Source: Sisyra terminalis (lineage: Eukaryota; Arthropoda; Insecta; Neuroptera; Sisyridae). From it: a DNA stretch of 64,000 nt. Positions 12,561-25,391 of the stretch are shown here, one piece after another (position 1 is the stretch's first letter; each line of letters opens with the position of its first letter). Under the pieces are notes generated by a model that worked only from the letters and a program-made list of their open reading frames with translations, was not told the DNA's origin and searched no databases. Where the stretch lies: positions 57,670,630 through 57,734,629 of the forward strand of contig OY292274.1 in the NCBI GenBank assembly GCA_958496175.1, written 5' to 3'. A program made the position numbers and the translations under genes.

Positions 12561-14483
12561 ATAAAACACTATAAAGTACGATAAAAATAATTTAAAAATA
12601 TTTCAAAGTTAAACAATTGTGAAACTTAAAAATAATAACTGGACAGATTCTGATTAGTAAAAACATTTATGTATAAAAATCCAAAAATTATTCATATCTC
12701 CTTATCTATAATTTTGATGTAATATCTATTTATTTAATTTCTTTCTCTCTGCAAAAACATAAGTTACAGAGACTATTAGTTATAAATAATATTAATTTTT
12801 GTTATAATATTGGAATTCCAATTATCAATATGACAAATATCTCTCATTTTTCATTTGAAGAAACATGGATTTTGTTTAAAAAATTAACATAAAACGTTGA
12901 GCAAATTTGAATTTTTGGTATTTCCTTTTCGCAAAAGTATTATTCATCACAAGTTTAATATTTATAAAAATTTCCAAAGTAAATATAAATTGCGCTGAAT
13001 ATAAAATCTAAAGACTGGTTTACATTATACACTTTTTTTTAGGCATTAAATTGGAATTTAGAGAATTTTGCAAAAGATAATTATCCCTTTATTTATCGTG
13101 ATAGTATAAATGAACTATGATGATTGTAGTTATTGATTATATAGTTAAATTCATTTATTGAAATAAGTCTTATTAAAATGAGTTCAAAGTTTACAGGAAG
13201 AGCAAATTTTCCGATTTGCAGTAACAAATAAAATTTTGATTATATTAAATAATCAGGGGTGTTTCCCTCAAAACGCATTATGGTATATGATACAAGCCTT
13301 ATGACATCATTTTTAATGGCATACGTTTAACACATTTTGAACGAAGGGTTACTTTTGAAGCATTTTAACGCTATGAATTAAGTTTATGGGAATCATAAAT
13401 TTGATTTTAAGCCGTTTACAACCGAACATTCCAATTTTCCAAAAATTAAAATTAAATTTGCACAACATTGTATGGTTGAAAAAATTATCTTTTTTTATGT
13501 CGTCTGACAACCTCGACCGTATTTCGAATGTTAATGAACTGTGAAAATCTATAACGACCAATCATTTACATAGTTTTTTTAATTAACAACAATTTTAAAT
13601 GAAATTATTAACATAAATATCACAAACATATGCGACAAGTTCCTCGTTTATATTTTAAATCTAGAAAAATATGTGGTTTGATATCTAGTTACTAAATTGT
13701 GTATATTTTTCATTGAAATAAAGCAAGTTACAAAAAGCCATCGAAATCAACAAGGAAATTGTACACCCAATTCGAATGAAAACTATTTTTCTTTGATTTC
13801 TGCGAATATTTGATTGTTGTTATCCTTTTTGAAGGCCAACCAAAACTACCGGATATATTTCACTTGATATTTCCGACATAAAAAATGATTGGTAATTAGA
13901 CATCTCAATTTCTTTGCTATATGAATTTATGAATTTCAGTTAATTTCAATTATCTGTTTTGACTATATGCACGAATAATAAAACGGATGTGAAAGATTTG
14001 GTTTTAAATTTATGAAAAACAAACAAGATTAATACATTTTCAATTTGATACCGGTAAATATTTTAATTTCATAAATATTTTACAATTAATTTTGACTAAT
14101 TGAAGAAATTCGAAAATATTAATATTCTGCTTGATAATTTAAGTTGTTGGAAGGAAAATTTATTGTACTGTCTACGTGTATTTACCATTTAACCAGGACC
14201 ATAAATAAAACTATATTTACGAAACTTATTTCAGGCAATATTTACGTAAATGAAAAATGAAAACAATTTGGTCGTTTAATGTAAGAAAATATTTGCATGT
14301 TTAATTATATTTCTCATTAAATCTTAATGATAAGATATGTGTATTTTCATTCTTTAACTGCATGCAATTGTGTTATATTTTATCTAATATAATTTGACTA
14401 TTCAAACTGAATTTAGAGATGTGTTATTCTAAGTATGTTTCGGAAAAGAAACTTACCTCATCATTTAAAAAAACGGGATTTAA

Positions 14484-14642
14484 ATGGATAATATTGAAGA
14501 AACAATTTATTCATTTATCGCAATCTTGATTTTATGCGTCTCGTTCGTCTATTTTAATATCTACTCTACCGTTTTTCTCTGGTCGCAACTTTCTGTGGCG
14601 AAAAATCTTTCAGTGAAAGATTATTTAAACACATTCGGTCCG
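14484..14642 (+). CDS. Candidate first exon of a small membrane protein
   Basis: An ATG opens 53 codons that run into a GTAATT donor. The translation begins MDNIEETIYSFIAILILCVS, continues with a hydrophobic stretch (residues about 9-33, one membrane segment) and ends in LSVKDYLNTFGP. The DNA is less AT-rich than its neighbours. A possible second exon at about 14910-15020 keeps phase but has a poor acceptor. I recognise no family, and chance open frames of this size do occur in AT-rich DNA. Confidence 0.22.
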
Positions 14643-17075
14643 GTAATTTGATTTGTTTCAATAAAATCGGATTAAACCAACTTTCCCGAAAAAACTATGA
14701 TAAACTAGTGATTTGAAAGCTCAAATACTTATGGCTTTCCTTTAAGAATAGTAAATTTTTATAAAAACTTTAAATATGATGAATTTATTTTCCGAGACTT
14801 AAATATTTCGATCAACAAAAATATATTTACACTGATGCCTAAAATCGCGAAAACACTCAAGTGTTCAGCTAACCACCAATGAAGATAGTAAGATTTAAAA
14901 GAACAATAGCCAATGTGGGTAAATCTAACGTCCAACCAGATTTTAAAGCGTCATCGACGACATTATCATCATTGTTATTCTAGAAGGCCAGCAAATAAAA
15001 CTCGTACGCTAAAATGGTTTTGGTAAATAAGAACTAGGTGTAATTTGTGGTAGCAATAATTGAACTTGTTACGTGCTGTACAATCATTGATAATGGGTAA
15101 CTACATTAACCAAATACAATGGCTTACAATTAGTTTAAAAGGAAACATGAAGTTATAAAAAGAGGGCAGAACTTGACCATTTACGGAGGAGCAAAAGACT
15201 AACACCAAAAAAAAAAACCTTTTGTATTCATTGTTAATAGATTTGAAAAATTACTTTTTCGTTTTATGGTTTTATATTTTGAAGAAAAATATGTTTCTGT
15301 TCTACTGTATTCAGATCCAAAATTTTGTATTATGCAACTGTTCCCCTGCTCATATGTACAGACGATCATGATTGTGCATAATAAAATAACAACTCTTAAA
15401 ACTATTGTTAAATACTTAGTTCAAAATATTTTATATTTTTAAAAACTTTTGTCTTTATAAGAATAATTTCTAATAATCTTGAAGCGTTTTTGAAACTTGA
15501 AACTTTTTGTTGTATATATAATCAATTATTAGTAAGTCAAAATATTTCTTTACCTATTAAAAAAAATAATAAAATACCGAATCTTACTAGATCGAGTTTT
15601 AAGTAACAACAATTAGTAGTTTGCAGTAAAATCGTTTGAGTACGAGAAGAGACATGTAGGTTGAAAGACCTTTGAATTGGTTTACGGATCAATTAAACCG
15701 ATAATCTTTCTAAAATTGAAAATTTGCATATTTTCAAAGTAAAGATGTTGCATCTTCTGTTGTGTTTCATTTCTGAAAACACTCACTTAGCAATTGAAAT
15801 AATTTTTAATATTAAAATTATAACTTTGTTTTGTATCAAAAAGGTTTGAATATTTTATCCCAAAGGACTTGGTTTACTTGCAAAATTTCATGTTCAACAA
15901 TAAATACATTAAAGTTAACCATAACAATCGCCATTGTTCGTTCGAAATCTGTTGCGCAACATGTGTGAGGCCTCTAATTAATCCATTTTTAAAGTTTGAA
16001 CCTTTCCCTTTCAAGTTTTGTAAGGGTTTTTATTTGACTTATATTTTATGTATTGTATTATTTCATGACAGAACCGAATTTATGAAATGAGAAATATTCC
16101 CACACAATAATGGAATTAATTCTGCAAAAGTTTTGAAAACAAAATTAAGTTTTAAGTTTAACACTAGAAAAAGTTTAATATTTTAAAATTTGGTACAAAT
16201 AATATCTATTTGACTAAGCTTTTAAACTTTTTGCATCTCAAATTCTTAGGCCTCCATTTTAATGAAGCCGATACTACAGGTGTATGTGGGGTATAATATT
16301 TTTTCTTAAAACACTTATGATGGAATGTAATCTTGAATAGAAATATCTCAATCCCAATATTTTATTTTAGACTGAAAATGTAAAAACAATTTTAGTAATT
16401 AATTAGATAAAAGTATAATTAATATATTCTTGTTTCTTATATTTTAAAACACGGGAAAGATTTAATTAAAAAATAATTAAACTTTCTTAAAATCTAAGGA
16501 AGGAATATTTCTGCCAAATATTCCATTATTACTCCCTATGTCATTTTCAATTTTGAACTGAAGAGATAAGAATAAGTTCAATCGTTTCATTTAATTAAAA
16601 TATAAAGACTTGCTTGATTAGGGCCATTATTAAACAATTCATTTCTTAAATGGGTCATCAGCTAGACTTTTTATTGTTTAACAAATTTCATTTTAAATTT
16701 GAATGAGTAAACAATACAAAGTTAATAAGCTATAATAGCTGGTGGTACGTATTTCAGCAAATTTTTTGATTATATAATATGTAGGTATATACAAGACATA
16801 ATTTGTAGGATGTGAAATTACAACACGAATGTTATTTACCCAATTTTCAAACAGGATGTGAATCTAAATTAATTAAGTGCGATTTTCAGGACAAACTACT
16901 GCTTTTAAAGAACATATGGCACGATGCGAACTTCATTTTGTTAGGAAATCAAAAGTAGTAGGAATATTATCAGTTTTATTTTTCAATCATTTTATTAATA
17001 TATTCAGTACATTGATAATAATATTCATAGGCTTATTTACTTGGAAAGAAAAAAATACAATTGAAAATATATATT
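14643..17075. other. Intergenic, no firm gene
   Basis: The frame at 15869-16090 has several cysteines but no recognisable domain. The frame at 16877-17086 begins with an acceptor-like TTTTCAG and TAFKEHMARCELHF, faintly like a BED finger, but overlaps the LAMTOR4 3' region and is unsupported. Confidence 0.4.
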
Positions 17076-17479
17076 TTATGCATTAACACTTAAAGAGTCA
17101 GGTGTTCCGTTAGTTGGAGTAGTAACTGCAGCACTTCCTTCACGAACTTTTTTAACGACATGGACTTTTTTATTAGATAAACAAATGATGTAGCTATGAT
17201 CTTCGTAAGTTATCGATATTTTATGGTAGGCACTTGCTGAAGAAGTAGTAAAAACAAATTTTAATTAATTAAAATAACAATAGTTCAGGAAAATTAGGCA
17301 GTAATTTTATTACATTGTTGTTCGGTTGGATCTAATCTATTGGCAATACTAATAAGATATGTCACAATTTCAGCTGATCGTTCATCATTACTTAAATCTC
17401 CTCCTGATGAAATAACCGCCCCATCAGTTGTTAACACTAAATATCCAGTTTGACCTGGAATCCGCTCCATTAAAAGCAT
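17076..17479 (-). CDS. LAMTOR4: Ragulator complex protein LAMTOR4
   Basis: LAMTOR4 is a small roadblock-fold subunit of the pentameric Ragulator scaffold, which anchors Rag GTPases on the lysosome for amino-acid activation of mTORC1. Two coding exons are visible: 17314-17479 and 17236 down to 17076, separated by a 77-bp intron (17237-17313; donor GTAATA, acceptor CTTCTTCAG). The joined frame gives 108 residues; the human protein has 99. The first exon has the family signature ERIPGQTGYLVL followed by GAVISSGGDLSNDE. The second has ISITYEDHSYIICLSNKKVH, corresponding to the last beta strands, then VVKK and a Thr/Ser/Pro tail. The start is uncertain. A splice acceptor lies 6 bp upstream of the ATG at 17479, so an upstream exon could add residues, and the second ATG (17470) is also plausible. 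A possible polyadenylation signal (AATAAA on the minus strand) lies at 16991-16996. Family assignment is firm; the 5' end is not. Confidence 0.88.
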
Positions 17480-17779
17480 TCTATCCTAAAAAAATAGTTA
17501 TAAAAATAAATAAAATATATTTTTAAGTATAAGTAGTGTTATAAAGTAATGGATAATCTTAAATATTACTAAATTATTTGGCTATACTGATTAATAAATT
17601 GTTTTTGGCTCATTAACACTAGCATATACTAAATTTAAGTATATAATTACTTACTGAATGTATATAAAATGTTTTTTAAAGCGATTAATTATGTTTGTTT
17701 GTTAATTTTAAAAATTTAAGACTAAACCATACAAATTAATTAAATATAAATAGTAATATTGATTTTAAAGAATTATTTT

Positions 17780-17945
17780 TCTTTTTATATTTTGACAATA
17801 CAAAAATGACAGCTATGACTGGTTACTGCTGGTCCTGCTGGTTACGATAATCATGGAAACAAACCTTCTGCAAGATAAGTGTGTACCCTGGCTAATCAGT
17901 AATCAGCCGGAATCAGCATGCAGAACATGCATGTATGCATGATAT
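17780..17945. other. GC-richer block upstream of LAMTOR4
   Basis: It contains CTGGTTACTGCTGGTCCTGC and a cluster of GCATG/ATGCAT palindromes near 17915-17945. On the minus strand CTTATCTTGCAG is a good acceptor, and a following ATG reaches a GTAACC donor, so a tiny upstream LAMTOR4 exon is conceivable. It may equally be the promoter. Confidence 0.2.
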
Positions 17946-18391
17946 GCTTATTGCATATGTAATGTTATTAAACTGAGTATATCCTTTATTAGGCTATTCA
18001 ATACATATCGCAATATTAATACAATATTTTGAATTTTCAACCATGATTCCATAAAAATAAATTTACTCTTATTGTTTGTTATAATTGGATTATTTTCAAA
18101 GCTTTTAATAAAAAAAAAAAAAAAAATACACAAGGCAGGAATCGTAGGTATATTTTATTGCATACAAATTTTCTGAGCCTATTGTGTACATCATCATATT
18201 GTATACAGCATGTTGTATATTTAGTACAGATAAACTAAAATTCTAGAATCGGTTTGATTTTTTCAATATAGGTAAATTTTAGAGTTAGTTTTTATATAAA
18301 ATTATTTTAATTTCAATTTTCTAGAGTATTCAACCTATAATATTTTTTTTATATTCTAGCGATCCGTCGCCTAACGTGATTTATCGCCTGA

Positions 18392-18398
18392 TCACGTG
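18392..18398 (+). promoter_or_regulatory. TCACGTG E-box (M-box/CLEAR-like) upstream of LAMTOR4
   Basis: TCACGTG lies in a less AT-rich stretch (18355-18540), about 0.9 kb upstream of the first coding exon of LAMTOR4. MITF/TFEB-family factors bind this motif at lysosomal genes. The same core also occurs at 36002 and near 61334, so chance is a real alternative. Confidence 0.25.
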
Positions 18399-21300
18399 TC
18401 CCATTCCATAATTTTCCTTTGATTTCCCCAAAATCGGAAGTTTCTTTCGATTCTTTCTTTTTCATCCCTCTGCGTTCTGGTCTCATTCCCTCAGCTTAAG
18501 GAAACTCTACCTTACCTTTTTGATACTTTACGCTATTGCTTACTATTTTTCATATTTTTATATGAAATAATTTTAAGACAATTATTCACAGGTATGTATG
18601 GTTTATTTTAAAATAAAATGTACAGTTGGTTTTTAAACAAAACATCCATATTTTTGATTGTCACATTTAACATTTATCAAATAATAACATTTATTTTACT
18701 TTTTTATAATATTTATGATAAATTAGTTAAACAAGTTATAATATATCTATCCCAATAATGTTGTAAGAGAAAAAAATCTTTCTAAACCAAAAATTTGAAA
18801 TAAAATCAATCAAAATAATAAATAGTTTAATTTTTTTTTTCAATTTTATTTACAAACTACCACTGTTATGTTTATGCTACATCTATATATTTTTATCATA
18901 TATTTATGTTATTGTTAAATTATTGAATCACATTGCCTAAAAAATAATATCGATGAGAAATGTAAAATAAAATTTTGTAGTGGCAAAAAGTACCTAGCTT
19001 TAAATACACAAAACGATGAATCAAAGATACTGTAAGATTTCTAATTGAAATATAAAACCTATAAGTACTTTATTAAATTAATATAAGTGAAGATTATTTA
19101 ACATTTAAATGAAAAACGTTGATACCTATGTGCTTTTATTACTCATTAATTACATTGATGAGAAAATGAATCAACGTTTTAATTCATTTTCTTAAACAAG
19201 GTATTAAACTCTAGACCAAAATATATAATTATTGTTTCAATAACAATTACATTTTATTTGTGTCTCTGCTTCATCGTTTTAAATAAATGATTATTGAAAA
19301 CAAGAAATACATTTAAATAATTTATATTATATAAGATTTTTTTTTAATTTTATCAAAAATTGATTAAGCTCTTTTAAATTTGCATTTAATGGGTGGTTTA
19401 TATATTTTAATTCCTGATTGACTAAATTATAGTCTTATAAATCTTCATTGATGAAAATATCGTTCAAAAAAATTTAATCAATGTCTTGTTTATGAAAGCC
19501 GTCGGTTGTGAGTAAAGAGGGAGAGAGGAATTTTTGAACATTCCTGAAGAGTTGAAAAATCTTTGGGTGATTTTTTTTGTTTGCTAAGAATAAATAAAGA
19601 TATTAAGACACAAACTAGGTTTCAAAAAGATACTCTTTGTTATACACTTTTATCCTGTTTACCATTGACCCACGAAGGATCAAGTTTTTCTACAAAGAAT
19701 GGTCTTAAATAAACATGTACCCAATATTTGTCATGTATGGGTTCTCTAGTAAAAAGTTAGAATCCTAAAAATCCTTTCTCTTCCTGTATATTTCTTATCG
19801 GCATCTATGATCTTATTATTTAATTTTGTGTTATTATTTTCTAATGTAATATTGATTGATTATAATTGCTACTACTGTTTTAAATTAATTATAATTAAAT
19901 TTAATTTGGTCTATTACATTATACCAATTTGACATGTTATTTGAAAAAAGGTGAACTTTTTCATCGTTTAGCACAGCAAACATTATGTTTTCATTTTATT
20001 TCATAATGTCAAGGAAAATATAGCGACGTTTATATATGTGAAATAAATAATTTACAAAATAGATAAATACTTAGGGCAAAAAAAAAACAAGAAAATAGAA
20101 ACTTAATAGATCTAGATTTGAAGATGTAGATTTAGAAATATTTCAAAGTAAAATCATGAACTGTGGATAAAATAAGAACCAAACTATCAGTAAAATACAT
20201 AAATACGTAGCCTTAGTGACCTAAAATTAATATTGAGTAATATGATCACTTCTCAAAAGATGGAATAATTGATTTTTTTTAACATACGTTGAATTTTGTC
20301 CACTGGATCAAATAGTAGTTATTAAAATATACTCCTTATGTATCAATTAATAAATATCAAATTATAAGGAGTTAATAATTGCATACGTATGTAATTTTCT
20401 GATTGAAACATTCATTTATAAATAATAATTCACATTTTCATTAATTACTTAGTACCACTAAATAAATTAAATAAAAAAATTATTTGTCTTTTTGAGCCTC
20501 TAGTTCTATACATATATTATAAACACGTAAGTATTTTATTTTTATACATTGTAAAATTAAACAATTCATTTATTGACAAATCTTACGTTCATGAACTATT
20601 GCTGTATGATTTATATGTTACAAAAGATGCAGACTTATGAATATTACGTAATGATATCGATAATCAACTTTTTTTGTTACTGTAGAGAATATACCATGTT
20701 ATACATCAATACATTTAAGAAATGGATATTATATAGTTTAATTTTTGTTAGTTAAGGAAGAATTTCTTATAAGTATAACCAATAAATAGGTAGATACATG
20801 TATGTTTTTCATTCTACTGTTAAAAATTGGTCTTTGGTGTAGATATTTCATTTTACTGAAAATAATAGACATTTTATTATATCATATCAATTTTTCATTG
20901 ACATTTTATATTTACTGTTTAGGAGATATGTTTTCTGAAGAGAAAATATATTTTTAAGATGTTTTATGTTAACAATCTATAAGCATTTAGAACATATGAG
21001 ACAAAAAAATTTTTAGCTAAAATATATCAATCGTCATACATAATGCATATTTTATATTTTAATGAATATTAATGAATCTTCGATCAAAATAATCCAGAGA
21101 TTTGGTTATAACAAAATAGAGCTAGTTTACCAAAATAAGCATTTTGGGGTTCTTTTTAAAGATATTTTGCACCACAAAAATGCCAAGTATATTCATCACT
21201 ATAGTACAACAATCAGAGGTAATTTCTTGTAGACAATCTTTTATTTCGTTGAAATAAAAATCAGAGAATAATTCTGAAAAAAAAAACTACTATCAAGATT

Positions 21301-21699
21301 GCTCAAAAAATTAAGCATTATACTTACATGGTGCTCAATAGGTTTTAAGTATAGAAATTTTTGCTCTTTATACCCTTAACTGAAAGTTCTGTTAAAGGTA
21401 TTCAATTATTTACAAAAATGTGACAACAAGAATGTAAATTTTTCAAAATGAAAACTGTTTCAGAAAATATTAATGTTATAATATATTGAAATTTCTATAT
21501 TTATATTCTGTATTTCTTCAATATGTATGCATTTCTTTAATTGTACATAGAACTTAGTGTTATACTTTCCTGATTTTAAATAAATTAATTACCCTTTGAT
21601 CAGATTTTAATTTTAACGTTTATACATTAATTTACAAGTAATTACAAATTTATAGTTATAACTTAAAACTAATTTTTTGATATAAATAGGGACAGTAAC

Positions 21700-24424
21700 T
21701 TAATCATCTAAAGGAATTTCAGAGCAAAATATTTTGGCGATTAGTGGTATGGATTGTGGTGGGTTGTCATTTTCTACTTCTGGTGTTCTTGACACGTTAA
21801 GGAAATCTGTGGAAAGTGTCTTTAGGTAGATAATTTTTATTATTAGTGATATTTCATTTAAAAAATGATTTCATTTTTTTTAATATAAAAAATGTGCATG
21901 TGAAATTTTCCAAAGAAGAATTTCATTTTTACAATGTTAAAATCAAGTATTGATTTTTATAAGAACAAAACACCTAAAACGATATACAGAGATAAATAAC
22001 CACATGCATTCAAGGTTCTTTTATAGTCATTTTTTCTGCTACTATTTCTTTAACTTTAAATTGCTATTATAAATTCAGTCGTTTATTTAAGGAATAAAAA
22101 TACTTGTTTATATACTTTATATAGAAAAGCTATGAATTTATCCTTTACTGATCAATAAGCACATTTGTATATTGTATTTTCAATGGAACATATTGCAGAC
22201 GAAAGTTCTTTCAAAGAAAAAGAAAATGCACGTTGCTTAATGACTGATAAATAACATTTCTAAACAATAGCTTTGTTTCAGGGTTTTCTTTTTCTTCCGT
22301 TTCCTTTATAAACCTCGCTATAGCTAACAAATTACGTTTTAGCGCCAATACGCAAGTAATATATATGATGCATATATAATTTAAATAAAGAATCCCATTT
22401 CCATTAGGAAGATTTACCAATAGATAATATTGGTCCACCTGTTTTGGTACAGTTGCAAATTGCTTGAAACATGCGAGACATAAATCCTCGAGCTCGATTA
22501 TGCCACTGACGAATGTTGGCAATTCCTTTTCCATCGCCTGAAATTTAAAATTATATTGTTAATCGTTTTCATTAACTAAAAACATTACGATAATTTCTAA
22601 AGATTGTTGGTCTATTTGGTTATTTTGAAGCCTTATTTTAAGCTTTAAAAAATCCCGAATTTTGTCTTTTTTTCATATTAATCTTTGTACCGACGGAAAA
22701 ACTTTTTTTTTACTGTCATCGCTAAAAAATAACTATTATGAAACAGGAGAGCAAGGCTTATAACTGGCAAGTATCAGGCATTTTTCAAACGACTATTAAA
22801 ATTTTTTGGGACCCTTCTGAAAGGAGTTTTACCAAAATATTGCTTACATGCTTAAAACATTACCAAAATACCATTAGAGGTTGTACGGAAGATTTCGATA
22901 GATATGCATTAAACACAAATTGAATTTGAAAAATTTAGTGAAAATTATGGTCAAAATTAATTTTGTTCACATTTTTCAACTTTTGTCACTTTTGTGATGA
23001 AAGTTTTAAGAAAAAAAAAAAACAATTTAACAAAATAATAGTGAAAAATTAAATCGAATCTTTAAGTGGTTCATCCAAGAGTTATGTCATATAGTAGTGG
23101 TGTCCCAAGCAGCGTTCCCCCAATAGTGATCAAAAATCTGACAAATATCTTTGTTCTATAGATAAAATATTGATCATTTCAATTGGGCATTATTTTGAAT
23201 TACTCACCAAAAGATCCATTGGCGCCCATCTGCAAATATAAATAACAATTACTAATTATATCTTTGTAAATTAAAAAAATTTAAAAATGGATAAAAGAAT
23301 AAAAGGTAATAACTTGGATTAGGTCATTCACAACTATTGAAACCAAAAACAAATATTAAAACAAGTACTGGTGAGATCAAAATTAAAAGGAACAGTGCAA
23401 TAGATAATTACAATGAAAGTACTTAGGTAATTTTTTTTGAATTCTTATTAATATTTCAATCGGCATTATACCTACTTATGTATAAAGTTAGCCTATGATT
23501 AAGCTTCAAAATTACTGTTGGTTGTTTATAATTCAACAAGTAATTAACGAATTTTTCAATTCGTCTTCTTAAACTTTTTCATATAATTACAAAGTTAATC
23601 CGATGAGCAACTAAAAAACAAGAGTTCCAATGCAATTGAGCGGAGCTTTGTTGTACCAAAAGCTTTATCATTTCAAGGTCTAAGGGTCGCATCAAACAAT
23701 TCGAAATTTTTTGAAATTATCTACAAAAGGCGTTTTGAAAAAATTTCAATGACTAGCATGAACATATGTTAAATGGAAAATGTATTTTCTACATTTCTAA
23801 AAGTATTTGCAATAATTAAATACCATCATTTGAAGGTGAGGGCATCGAATTTTAGTACCAGATGCAAATCAGCCTTTGATTAAGACATTTTAATTTTATT
23901 TTATGGATGAATTATCGATGCGTCCTGTTAACAAATTGCTTTTAATATTAATATTTTTTTCTTACACATTAAATTAAACAAAAATCAATTGATACGAATT
24001 ACAAGGAAAATGTGTACAAATTCATTTATTGAACAGCTAAATATTTTTATAAAACACAAAAAAAATAAATAAAAAATAATCAAAAAATATTCTAATCTAA
24101 CGAGTACAGTCTCCATAAAAACAATTTAGTTTGGTTAAAAATGCACAACAGAACAAATTGTTGCAACATTTATAAGTTTTTTTCTGAAAAATGTAAAGTT
24201 GTTTTAACTTAAAGATAAGCAAAAGCGAAGGTACTAACCTGTCTTAAGTGACTTTTCTTTATGGCTTCTTGCTGAGCAGTTTCCAGTACTTCATTCACGA
24301 AATCCTTTGCACTTTGCATTTTTTCCGGATCAGCTTTGAATTCAGCGATTCGGTCTTCATAATCCGAATCAAATCGGCTTTCTTGAACATTGAGCTTCAA
24401 ATCTTCTAATCTTACTTCAGCCAT
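21700..24424 (-). CDS. Unrecognised 137-residue protein with AKAP-like amphipathic helix, four coding exons including a microexon
   Basis: Coding exons on the minus strand are 24424-24239, 23229-23208 (22 nt), 22537-22439 and 21806-21700. Donors are GTTAGT, GTGAGT and GTGGAC; acceptors are TTTGCAG, TTTCAG and TTCCACAG. All phases agree (0, 1, 1) and the frame ends at TAA 21702-21700. The ATG exon has a strong acceptor at 24553, so about 129 bp of 5' UTR precedes the start. Residues 1-60 are acidic and helical. Residues 39-50 (AKDFVNEVLETA) fit the amphipathic RII-binding consensus of A-kinase anchoring proteins (A39, F42, V43, V46, L47, A50). The microexon encodes MGANGSF. Residues 84-99 form a basic/hydrophobic segment ending in Cys97 and Cys99, which could be lipidated (inference). 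The tail (104-137) is Pro/Asn-rich and ends in a short hydrophobic stretch and an acidic end. I recognise no family. A long frame at 22211-22534 is an out-of-frame shadow of exon 3. Confidence 0.68.
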
Positions 24425-24553
24425 TTTTTGATTTGTATTTTCCTAATCAGTCGAATTTATTCTTGAAATATTCTCAAATAATTTAAAATCGCCAAATATA
24501 TAAACGTTAGACTTAGATCGTTCTATTAAATTTGACTCTACATTATCTCCAAT
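24425..24553 (-). other. 5' UTR part of the exon that starts the 137-residue gene
   Basis: On the minus strand a polypyrimidine tract and CAG acceptor precede position 24553. The exon then runs through in-frame stops to the ATG at 24424. A frame spanning this stretch (24443-24772) closes just before that ATG and crosses the splice acceptor, so it is not likely to be coding. The transcription start must lie further upstream and was not located. Confidence 0.5.
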
Positions 24554-25391
24554 CTGAAACAAAAACATTTTAATATATTTTATGTATAATTGACATTCTA
24601 TTTGAACATTATTTTGTTTTAAGTAAAAATCAATGCAAACTATTTTTATTACTGAGATTATCAACGGTAGCTTGATATTTATAATATAGGTATCATGTCC
24701 ATTGTATATTATGTAATACGTTCTGTACATATAATTATATTCCAAATGTATGCACAGAAGAAATTCATACAATGCACAGTGTAAATATTTAAATCACCAA
24801 ATATTTATGAGTTTTATTAGAAAGGCAAAGAGAAAACAGACAAGTAAAATTGATTACAAAATAAGACATATATTAACAAATAAGTTATTTTTGACCTTAT
24901 TTTATATTTTTTGTATGGATATGGATGTAAACGATATTTCAAACAGTATAAATATATCAATGTACAATATAAAAACAATGAAAATATTATACATCCTACA
25001 GAGACAAAAACCGCGGGAATCCGTTAAGACAGACTATGAATATAAATCCTAAATAGGCCAAGATATTTATAATAAAAAAAAAAATAATCAGACTTTACCA
25101 CAGTACAAAATTATTTATACAATATAACTATTTAATATTCCTAAGTACGTACAGTAAATCCCATCCAAAATATTAAGTGTAAAATAGTAAAATTGCCAAA
25201 GCTTACAAGCTCATATTGCATTCACTATTGAAACGTTTGAAAAGCCAAGTCCCTATTATTTAGTACATAATCTCCATAAAACAATCCAACCGTACTTTTT
25301 AACCCAAATTAAAGATTAAAGGCTTAGAAAATGAACTCATTATAATATTTGATAACCTTATCAGTAAATTTGTTGTGTCCATACTTTACAT

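Larger units (their letters stand above)
9762..14483. other. Intergenic, mostly featureless
   Basis: Apart from the SINE tail (10.1 kb) and a SINE relic (12.5 kb), nothing stands out. The 70-codon minus frame at 13349-13561 has no domain. Confidence 0.5.
17480..21699. other. Intergenic between LAMTOR4 and the 137-residue gene
   Basis: Apart from the two blocks noted upstream of LAMTOR4, this is AT-rich DNA. The small frames at 17948-18133 and 20573-20755 have no domain support. A short inverted repeat (ACTCCTTAT / TTATAAGGAGT) lies at about 20330-20372. Confidence 0.5.

Noticed and set aside
16877..17086. BED-type zinc-finger exon
   Set aside because: The resemblance is limited to a few residues, the first Cys pair is missing, and the interval overlaps the LAMTOR4 3' end.
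22211..22534. 107-codon minus-strand frame as a gene
   Set aside because: It overlaps exon 3 of the 137-residue gene in a different frame and reads through its donor into AT-rich intron.
22738..22923. 61-codon plus frame as a gene
   Set aside because: It lies inside an intron of the minus-strand gene and has no recognisable domain or upstream exon.
24443..24772. 109-codon minus frame upstream of MAEVRLEDLK
   Set aside because: It crosses a strong splice acceptor at 24553, is rich in Tyr/Ile as AT-rich noise is, and stops just before the real ATG.
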